From an uncultured Arachnia sp. (GTDB lineage: Bacteria; Actinomycetota; Actinomycetes; Propionibacteriales; Propionibacteriaceae): DNA of 64,000 bases. Shown in pieces: positions 58,801 to 64,000 of the stretch; position 1 is the first letter of the stretch, and every line of letters begins with the position of its first letter. The notes beneath the pieces are model-generated. The model was not told the DNA's origin and did no database searches. It was given only the letters and a program-made list of their open reading frames with translations. The translations under genes were made by a program, and so were the position numbers. The stretch spans positions 248,001 to 312,000 of the forward strand of contig CANMNB010000004.1 of assembly GCA_947499145.1 (NCBI GenBank), given 5' to 3'.

Positions 58801-58973
58801 TCCGAGGAGGCACCAGGGTTGGTGGCGATGACGGCGACGGCCGGCAGCGACACCGAGGGCACGAGTTCCTGGCGCAGGATGCTCATGGACACCCCGCCCA
58901 GCACGGCAATGATCACGCAGACCAACGCGATGAAGGAGCGGTTCTTCAGGCTCAGCAGGGGCAGGCGACTCAA
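55827..58973 (-). CDS. RND-type efflux pump (HAE1/SwrC-like)
   Basis: 1048 residues, twelve membrane segments with two large extracellular loops. Transmembrane helix 4 carries the proton-relay pair in LAIGRMVDDSIVVIENIVRH. The TTG at 58973 is chosen because AAAGG precedes it and the protein then begins MSRLPLLSLKNRSF. No membrane-fusion or outer-membrane partner is encoded nearby; SwrC-type pumps of Gram-positives export amphipathic compounds alone. Substrate unknown. Confidence 0.93.
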   Translation of the reverse strand: MSRLPLLSLKNRSFIALVCVIIAVLGGVSMSILRQELVPSVSLPAVAVIATNPGASSEQMAGTVADPIERQLRTLDNVEGTSATSNSNFTMVSVELEYGSDIYRAASQADVLLSRIEEQLPDGTTTQVMTGGSGDLPAMIVSVASDLETPELARRLDLTALADIDSVGGVATVQLIGAADEVIRLTLDQAAMAANGVTQGDIISALDDAGLLVPGGTVTDGTVDLDITIGNPFTSVDDLAALRIIPAAEESTPVALGEVATVEQTTADAQSVSRTDGRDSITMLISPATDANFVELSDAVSAILDDAAETIGANTEFTVIFDQAPFIQESISGLATEGAWGLVFAVVVIFVFLWAVRPTIITAISIPLSLLFAFIGMLATGTTINMMSLAGLMLAIGRMVDDSIVVIENIVRHLGASTKGRFRTIVDAVTEVASAVVSSTVVALLVFLPIALVPGLAGELFRPFALTTVLALTGSLLVSLTIVPVLAYWFMRGTAGEGADDPDDEHWFDVSNGWLARLYRPGLAWALSHRVVTAVLATIIFAGSIALFPLLKVNLLGESGMNSVQVSQTLPAGTVLEGSVAEAERTEAVLRDIDGVESVQTSVGGSNFGFGRGGGGSNEISYTITTDVEADQALLLQDITTALEDHQSSDEATGEIDVMDAGSILGSSTVDVAVTALDDETRGAANEQVVAALTDLDGVTTVSSDFAATAPSLEITIREDDAAALRLSVTDAVGLVAVNTADFPVGSVAIDGTDLDVYLETGRSVDTVEDVESLDLGGFPLSAIADVDRVNVAPSISTVNAVRTITISATPANSDDVGAVGDEVRSALEDLDLPDGVTWEIGGVTADVDEAFRQLALAMIAAILLIYVVLVWLFKSLIQPLILLVSIPFAATGTILALWLTGTPLGLPSLVGMLMLIGIVVTNAIVLIDLVNQYRRHGMALDDALLRGGQNRVRPIIMTAAATIMAMIPPALGLSGQSSFVSAPMAVAVIGGLVASTLITLVIVPVLYRMIEGLKERRGHDPAAVEGAPVTDDTTPRRALDPGVTTSV

Positions 58974-59077
58974 CGGGTGCCTTTCGGGAAGGGCCGGCAA
59001 CTCCGCTTGGGTGGGGTCGCCCGCACGGAGATCTTTCCATCATCGTAACTGAGTCGAGTGAGGCGTAACATGGGGGA

Positions 59078-59806
59078 ATGAGACGCGCAGCAGCTGCGTC
59101 GGCCGTGGTGGCCCTGCTGCTCGCCGGCTGCTCGGAGGAGACACCCCAACCGAGCACGCCGACCAGCTCCGTTCCCACCCCCGCCGACGCCACCCCGAGC
59201 ACCAGTGCACCTCCGACGAGTCCAACGACCTCCGAGGAGCCCACGCCGCCATCCCCCACGCCGACGCGTTCGTCCAACGCCGAGGCCACCACCCCAACCC
59301 CGTCCCAGGTCACGTCAGCGCCCTCGACGACGCCGGAACCCGACGATGTCGATGCCCTCCACCCGTGGCTCACCGAGTCGTCCCAGCATCAAGGGTCGGG
59401 CGACGCCGCGGACGCCCCGCAGGAGATCATCGACGTCCGGGTGGGGGAGCACGACGGCTACGACCGCGTGGTCTTCGACCTCTCGGGCGACCAACCGCGA
59501 CTGGGATGGTTCGCGGGCTTCACCAATGAGGCGATCGAGGACCCCACGGGCAATCCCCTGGATGTGGACGGGGATGCCTTCCTGCAACTCGGCATCAACG
59601 GCATCGACTGGGCCCGGGAGGCTCCCGAGCGGTACTCGGGAGAGACCATCGACGCCGACGACCTCGAGGTCGTCGAGGAAGTCGTCTTCGGCGGCTTGTT
59701 CGAGGGCCAGCAGCAGGTGTTGATCGGCCTCGACGAGGAGACGGCCTACCGGGTCTTCACTCTCTCGGGGCCAGCCCGCATCGTCGTCGACGTCCGGCAC
59801 GACTGA
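59078..59806 (+). CDS. AMIN-like-domain lipoprotein
   Basis: 242 residues. Lipoprotein signal (VVALLLAGC, Cys17), a long Thr/Pro/Ser linker (about 20-90) and a C-terminal beta domain (about 105-242) with DVRVGEHDGYDRVVFDLSG and ARIVVDVRHD, the pattern of actinobacterial AMIN-like domains thought to bind cell-wall polymers. Surface exposed, unknown partner. It abuts the convergent reductase gene with no gap. Confidence 0.88.
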   Translation: MRRAAAASAVVALLLAGCSEETPQPSTPTSSVPTPADATPSTSAPPTSPTTSEEPTPPSPTPTRSSNAEATTPTPSQVTSAPSTTPEPDDVDALHPWLTESSQHQGSGDAADAPQEIIDVRVGEHDGYDRVVFDLSGDQPRLGWFAGFTNEAIEDPTGNPLDVDGDAFLQLGINGIDWAREAPERYSGETIDADDLEVVEEVVFGGLFEGQQQVLIGLDEETAYRVFTLSGPARIVVDVRHD

Positions 59807-60364
59807 TCACGCCGGCAGCACCTTGTAGACGAGCCGCGCGAACTGTCCGAACGCCCGGGCAGACAGCAGGCGGAGACGGTGGGATTCGACGCGCCTTGGG
59901 AACACGGGTGCGCCTCCGAGCAGCGCCACGGGCGCCACGGAGATCGCGATTTCGTCGAGCAGTCCGGCGTCGAAGAACTGTCCGGCCAGGTCGCCTCCGC
60001 CGACGACCCAGATCGTGCCCTCGCCCGCGGCTGCGCGGATCTCGGGCATGGTGTCGGCGACTGGCCCCGAGACCATCCGCACGTCCGCCCCTGCGGGCCT
60101 CGGCAGGTCGCGGGAGGTGAACACGAACGTCGGCCGGTCGCCGTGGAAGCCTTGCCACTTCTCGGGCTGGTTGAGGACGTCCTCCGCGTCAAGCAGCCAT
60201 TCGTAGGTGGTGGATCCCTCCACCATGACGGTGACGCCCTCCGGAAAGAGCCCTTCGTCGGGATGCTCCCCGCCCTCGACCGCGAAGAGCCAGTCGAGCG
60301 AATTGTCCTCGTCGGCGATGAAGCCGTTCAGGCTTGTGGCGGTATCGAAGATCACCTTTCCCAT
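59807..60364 (-). CDS. RibD/dihydrofolate-reductase-like protein
   Basis: 185 residues of the RibD C-terminal/DHFR-like fold. Features: SLNGFIADEDNSLDWL at the start, IWVVGGGDLAGQFFDAGLLDE (NADPH-binding turn), and a short C-terminal strand. Members are NADPH-dependent reductases of unknown substrate. Not part of a riboflavin operon here. Confidence 0.9.
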   Translation of the reverse strand: MGKVIFDTATSLNGFIADEDNSLDWLFAVEGGEHPDEGLFPEGVTVMVEGSTTYEWLLDAEDVLNQPEKWQGFHGDRPTFVFTSRDLPRPAGADVRMVSGPVADTMPEIRAAAGEGTIWVVGGGDLAGQFFDAGLLDEIAISVAPVALLGGAPVFPRRVESHRLRLLSARAFGQFARLVYKVLPA

Positions 60365-60429
60365 GCCGGCAGCCTATGACGACCACGTCCGCGCATCCAG
60401 CGCGTCTGTTGAAGCAGTACTTCGCACGA

Positions 60430-60930
60430 TCACCAGCCCATGGAGCCAGGCGTTCCCTTGAACGGGCCGGTCACCGTCGAGGTGATCCAACCGCCGTAGA
60501 AGCCGCCGGGCTGCGGGACCACTTCCTCGCCGTCGACGAAGCAGGCGTCCATCTGCCCTGCGTACAGCGCAACGTGACCGTCGAGGACGGAGAAGGACGC
60601 CGTCGGCGACGGGTAGTACCAGGCGGCTGCAGGGGCCGTCCGCCCGCCTCCCACGACGTCGAGGTAGCGAGCAGGTCCCTTCCATTCGCAGAAGGACGCT
60701 CCCGGGGCCTCCCTCAGGGCTCCCGCCACGAAGGCCGAGCGGGGGAGGTAGTACGTCGGGGGATGGCTCGTCTCCAGAACCTGCCAGGACTCCTTCGTTC
60801 GGCACACCACCTCGCCGCCGAGCACCACCTCTATGGGGAGCGTGCAGCGACGCAGCGCAGGCGGCCGCGGATAATCCCAGACCGACTCCTGTCCCGGTCC
60901 GGGTGGGTCCGGCTGTGGGTGCTGCACCAT
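60430..60930 (-). CDS. DUF427 domain protein
   Basis: 166 residues with the DUF427 pattern: TYYLPRSAFVAGALREAP, CEWKGPARYLDV, AAWYYPSPT, and a late VDGEEVVPQPGGFYGGWIT. The fold is a small beta-barrel; function is unknown. It stands alone, 65 bp from the reductase gene. Confidence 0.88.
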   Translation of the reverse strand: MVQHPQPDPPGPGQESVWDYPRPPALRRCTLPIEVVLGGEVVCRTKESWQVLETSHPPTYYLPRSAFVAGALREAPGASFCEWKGPARYLDVVGGGRTAPAAAWYYPSPTASFSVLDGHVALYAGQMDACFVDGEEVVPQPGGFYGGWITSTVTGPFKGTPGSMGW

Positions 60931-60952
60931 GGCAAGACGATACTCCCGGCGC

Positions 60953-61198
60953 TCAGCGGCCTGACCGACGCCCCATTTCCTCGACGATCCAGCGCGCCGT
61001 CTCCCGCGAACACGCGCCCGGCTCGCTGAAGCTCACGGCGAAGACGCCGGTGATCTCGGTGAGAGTGGGGATGCCACGAAGCGCGAGGATCGCGTCCGCC
61101 TCTTGTTCGTACTCGTTCCGGGGTGCACCACCGGCGACCAGTCCCACGGGATCGGCCTCCGCCAGGATGGAGATCATGTCGTCGCGTGTGATGGCCAT
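60953..61198 (-). CDS. small conserved-looking protein, unknown
   Basis: 81 residues (MAITRDDMISILAEADPVGL...). The composition (Ile/Leu helices with DPVGL and Glu-rich EYEQEAD) is typical of a small all-helical cytosolic protein common in actinobacteria. ATG 61198 is preferred; the longer frame upstream is antisense to the next gene. 22 bp from DUF427. Confidence 0.65.
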   Translation of the reverse strand: MAITRDDMISILAEADPVGLVAGGAPRNEYEQEADAILALRGIPTLTEITGVFAVSFSEPGACSRETARWIVEEMGRRSGR

Positions 61199-61271
61199 GG
61201 CGAGGAGCCTAGGCCACGGTTGCGGCCGCGGCACTCGAGCCGGGGTCTGCAAGTGGTGGGACAGTGGAGAG

Positions 61272-62114
61272 ATGGAGTCCTTCTCGCACCAAGGGATGAC
61301 GTTCCCCGTCGCCGATTCGGGGCCTGCGGACGCCGGGCCCGACCGAACCGTCGTCCTGCTGCACGGTTTCCCCCAGACTCGAGTGTCGTGGCAGGACGTC
61401 TCCCCGCGCCTCAATGCCGCCGGTTTTCGTGCCCTGGCGCCGGACCTGCGGGGACTTCCGCCGACCGCCCGCCCGCGTTCGCGACGTGACTACCGGATGG
61501 AACGGCTCGTCGAGGACGTGGACGCGCTGCTCCACCAGGCTGGATTGGCTGGTGCTCACGTCGTCGGACACGACTGGGGCGGAGGCGTCGCGTGGGAAGT
61601 GGCTCTGCGACGACCGGAGCGGGTCCGCAGCCTCACCGTGCTGTCCACGCCCCACCCCTCGGCCCTGCTGTGGGCGATGACGAGGAGCACGCAGGGCTTG
61701 CGGAGCTGGTACATGCTCGCCATGCAGTTGCCATGGCTCCCAGAGGCCTGGGTCGCGAGGGTGCTGCGGCGAGAGGGGCTCCGTTCGCTCGGCCTTCCGG
61801 AGAAGTACCGCGTTGCCTTCGAGGAACAACTGCGACGACCCGGCGCGATCACCGGGGCCGTCGCGCCGTATCGGGCACTCTTCCTCTGGCCCTCACCGGT
61901 CAGGACGCGGTCCCGTGCGGGGGTGGAGATCCCGACCACCTACGTCTGGTCACGCCGAGACCCCTACCTCGGCCCCACGGCAGCCCATCGGACCGCGCAC
62001 TACTGCACCGGGCCCTACCGGTTCCTCGAGGTCGACGGCGACCACTGGCTTCCCGAGAAGCAGCCCGATCTGGTTGCGGAGGCGATCCTCCATCGCGTCA
62101 CCGGCCGGTCGTAG
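61272..62114 (+). CDS. alpha/beta-hydrolase (epoxide hydrolase-like)
   Basis: 280 residues. HGFPQTRVSWQ (oxyanion region), the nucleophile aspartate in VVGHDWGGGVAWEVALR, a cap domain (about 130-200) and a C-terminal GDHWLPEKQP histidine. The nucleophile in GHDWGG is Asp, which fits epoxide hydrolases or haloalkane dehalogenase-like enzymes rather than esterases. Substrate unknown. Confidence 0.88.
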   Translation: MESFSHQGMTFPVADSGPADAGPDRTVVLLHGFPQTRVSWQDVSPRLNAAGFRALAPDLRGLPPTARPRSRRDYRMERLVEDVDALLHQAGLAGAHVVGHDWGGGVAWEVALRRPERVRSLTVLSTPHPSALLWAMTRSTQGLRSWYMLAMQLPWLPEAWVARVLRREGLRSLGLPEKYRVAFEEQLRRPGAITGAVAPYRALFLWPSPVRTRSRAGVEIPTTYVWSRRDPYLGPTAAHRTAHYCTGPYRFLEVDGDHWLPEKQPDLVAEAILHRVTGRS

Positions 62115-62127
62115 GGCCGAGCTGAGT

Positions 62128-62574
62128 TCAGTGTGTGTCCTGGGGGCGCGCGCGGTTCCGCTTGGTCTCCGCCACACGCCGTTTGGCCAGCAGCCGCCGT
62201 TCGATCGAGCGCCGGGTAGGGCGAGTGCTGCGCCTGGGTGGGGAAGGCGGCGCCACCCCTTCCCGGATAAGCACGGCGAGACGTTCCCGGGCGGCCGCCC
62301 GATTCTGCCGCTGGGAGCGGGATCCGGCGGCGACGACCGTCAGGACGCCGTCCGCCAGCCGGGTCCTCAACCGACGCTGCAGACGCTCGCGCTGGACCTC
62401 GTCCAGTGTGGCGGAGCGTGCGACGTCGAATGAGAGTTGCACCCGTGAGTCGGTGGTGTTCACTCCCTGACCCCCGGGACCAGACGCATGCGAATAGCGT
62501 TCGACCAGTTCCCCGTCGGGAATGGCCAGTCCATCAGGCAGTCCCGGCCCCGGACCGATCCACAACCCCTTCAT
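62128..62574 (-). CDS. arfB: peptidyl-tRNA hydrolase ArfB-type release factor
   Basis: 148 residues. The catalytic GGQ motif lies in ASGPGGQGVNTTDSRVQL (about 40-57), followed by a long Arg/Lys-rich C-terminal tail that would enter the mRNA channel of a stalled ribosome. It rescues non-stop ribosomes. ATG 62574 gives MKGLWIGPGPGLP; the longer frame to 62610 is less likely. Confidence 0.92.
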   Translation of the reverse strand: MKGLWIGPGPGLPDGLAIPDGELVERYSHASGPGGQGVNTTDSRVQLSFDVARSATLDEVQRERLQRRLRTRLADGVLTVVAAGSRSQRQNRAAARERLAVLIREGVAPPSPPRRSTRPTRRSIERRLLAKRRVAETKRNRARPQDTH

Positions 62575-62597
62575 GAGGCCAGCGTAGACGCGCTTGA

Positions 62598-63232
62598 TCC
62601 GGAATCGCATTCTGGAGCCGATTCGCCGAACGGGGCTACGTCGTCGCCGTCGTCGAATATCGGCCCTCGCAGGTGGCCATCCACCCGGCCCAGGTGCACG
62701 ACGTCAAGGCCGCCATCCGGTGGCTGCGGCTCAACGCCGAGGCCTACTCGATCGACCCCCACCGTGTGGCCATCAGCGGTGACTCCTCAGGCGGCCACGT
62801 GGCGCTCCTGGTCCACGGTACCGACGGCGTTCCAGAGTTGGACGATGCGCCCGACGGTGAGCCGGTGGACGTCAGCGCCGCCGTGGCGTTCTACGCCCCG
62901 ACGAACCTCCAGCAGATCGAGGACGACGAGGCTGTCCAGCTCCTGCTCGGTGGGGGCAGCGACCCCGAGAGGTCCCCGACCTGGCGCTGAGCGCCGATCC
63001 AGTCCATTTCGCGACACAGGGACGCCCTCTCACTCCTGTGTTGCTCGTCCACGGCACCCAGGATCCCGTGGTGCCGGTTGAGCAGAGCGTCGCGTACGCG
63101 GAAGTGCTTTCTCGCGCCGGTCAAAAGGTTGAGCTCGTGCTGGTCGAGGGCGGTGGCCACGGCATCTGGCCCTCCTTCTTCAGCGATGACTTGGCTGATG
63201 TCGTCCACGAATTCCTGGCCGCGAACCTCTGA
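62598..63232 (+). pseudogene. alpha/beta-hydrolase pseudogene, N-terminally truncated and frameshifted
   Basis: From about 62598 the frame encodes the middle of a BD-FAE/HSL-type hydrolase (RFAERGYVVAVVEYRPS, then GDSSGGHVALLV with the nucleophile). It stops at 62988-62990, while the homologous C-terminal part (LTPVLLVHGTQDPVVPVEQS ... VEGGGHGIW ... ) continues in another frame to 63232. The two are joined by a one-base change in the TCCCCG stretch near 62975. The N-terminal oxyanion part (HGGGW) is absent. Non-functional. Confidence 0.85.
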
Positions 63233-63287
63233 CGAGCACTTGCGGGGCTCGAGGTGGCCCAAGCGCTCGGGGTGGGGTCGCCGGGGC

Positions 63288-63881
63288 CTATCTGGCCTGG
63301 AGGTGGTGGAGGTGCCGGCGGACCGCTGGCCAGTCACCGTCGGTGATCGAGTACTGGGCGGTGTCGGTGACCTCACCGGTTTTCAGGACCCTGTCGTTGC
63401 GGATGCGTCCCTCGAACACCGCTCCCAGACGTTCGATCGCCCGCCGCGACTGATGGTTGAACCAGGTTGCACGGAAGCAGACCCGGCGGCAGCCCCAGCT
63501 CTCGAAGGCGTGGGTCAGCATGAGGAGCTTGGCCTCGGTGTTGGTGCCCGTGCGGTGGGCAGAGGCCGCCTGCCACGTGTAGCCGATCTCGACCGCCGGT
63601 ACGGCAGGGAGCGGATTGCAGAAGGTGGTGACTCCGATGAGTCGGTCGTCAGCAAGTCGGCGGATCGCGAACGGCAGCATCTGCCCCCGGTCAGCCAGGT
63701 CGCGCTTGGTCGCGACATCGACGTCGGTCAATGCGGGTGACGGCGCGGAGGTGTACCAGAGGTCGTGGATGTGGCCGTCTTGCACTGCCCGGTGCAGACC
63801 GTCGACGTGCTCCTCGGTCAGGGGTTCGAGACGTACCAGGCGTCCCGTGAGGGTCGTGGGGGAAAGACTCAGCACTCTCAA
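63288..63881 (-). CDS. GNAT-family acetyltransferase (RimJ/RimL-like)
   Basis: About 197 residues. The fold is shown by LVRLEPLTEEHVDGLHRAV, VEIGYTWQAASAHRTGTNTE and the acetyl-CoA region RTGTNTEAKLLMLTHAFE, then FRATWFNHQSRRAIERLGAVFEG. These resemble ribosomal-protein N-acetyltransferases. The start is uncertain (TTG 63881 or GTG 63875). It lies at the window's right end; 63882-64000 shows no gene I can support. Confidence 0.85.
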   Translation of the reverse strand: MRVLSLSPTTLTGRLVRLEPLTEEHVDGLHRAVQDGHIHDLWYTSAPSPALTDVDVATKRDLADRGQMLPFAIRRLADDRLIGVTTFCNPLPAVPAVEIGYTWQAASAHRTGTNTEAKLLMLTHAFESWGCRRVCFRATWFNHQSRRAIERLGAVFEGRIRNDRVLKTGEVTDTAQYSITDGDWPAVRRHLHHLQAR

Positions 63882-64000
63882 TGCCTATCACCGGGGGAGC
63901 CAGACGGGCGTGACATTGCCTGTACTGGGACGAACCTGCGTTTCCCCTGTCAGGTGCCATTGCCATGACCTGGCTCGGGAGTTACGTTGGCTGCCTGTCC

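Overview
The window is high-GC actinobacterial chromosome with dense, often overlapping genes, many GTG (and some TTG) starts, an lhr-nei pair, an Eis-type acetyltransferase, a glutamate-type RpiB and a DUF222/HNH (13E12-type) gene. The combination suggests a Propionibacteriaceae-like actinobacterium; the family assignment is inference and there is no rRNA in the window to test it. I see no tRNA, CRISPR array, transposase or integrase.

Region 1 (1-18.8 kb) is an L-arabinose/arabinan utilisation locus. It holds the 3' part of araA, a LacI-type regulator, a minus-strand run of glycosidases (three GH51 alpha-L-arabinofuranosidases, a GH127 beta-L-arabinofuranosidase, a large GH43 endo-arabinanase and a GH43 lipoprotein) and a divergent plus-strand ABC importer with a cytoplasmic GH43 and a DUF624 protein. 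The expected flow is extracellular trimming of arabinan by the GH43 enzymes, import of arabino-oligosaccharides, cytoplasmic hydrolysis by GH51/GH127/GH43, then isomerisation of L-arabinose by AraA. A more A/T-rich stretch (about 8.0-9.2 kb) interrupts the glycosidase run. It carries a small secreted-protein gene split by an in-frame TAG, a coupled gene of unknown function, an orphan signal peptide, and a 26-bp operator-like palindrome. The GH43 gene beside it lacks its expected secretion signal.

Region 2 (18.8-37.7 kb) is mostly housekeeping: a second LacI regulator, a sirtuin, a TIMP-like secreted protein, nei2-lhr, gnd, an SOS-box-preceded DUF222/HNH gene, pyrR-pyrB-pyrC, pepN and ligA.

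Region 3 (37.7-44.6 kb) is a compact second arabinan module: LacI regulator, operator-rich intergenic region, GH51, binding protein, two permeases and a GH43 lipoprotein, most with ATGA overlaps. Its LacI and GH51 proteins resemble those of region 1. No transporter ATPase is present in either module.

Region 4 (44.6-64 kb) holds an enoyl-CoA hydratase, eis, rpiB, an ECF sigma/anti-sigma pair beside a DUF4397 surface protein, a second Fpg/Nei glycosylase, a four-gene coupled unit (beta-phosphoglucomutase, GH65 phosphorylase, an unknown protein, a lipoprotein esterase), an RND pump and assorted small enzymes. Near the end is a truncated, frameshifted esterase pseudogene.
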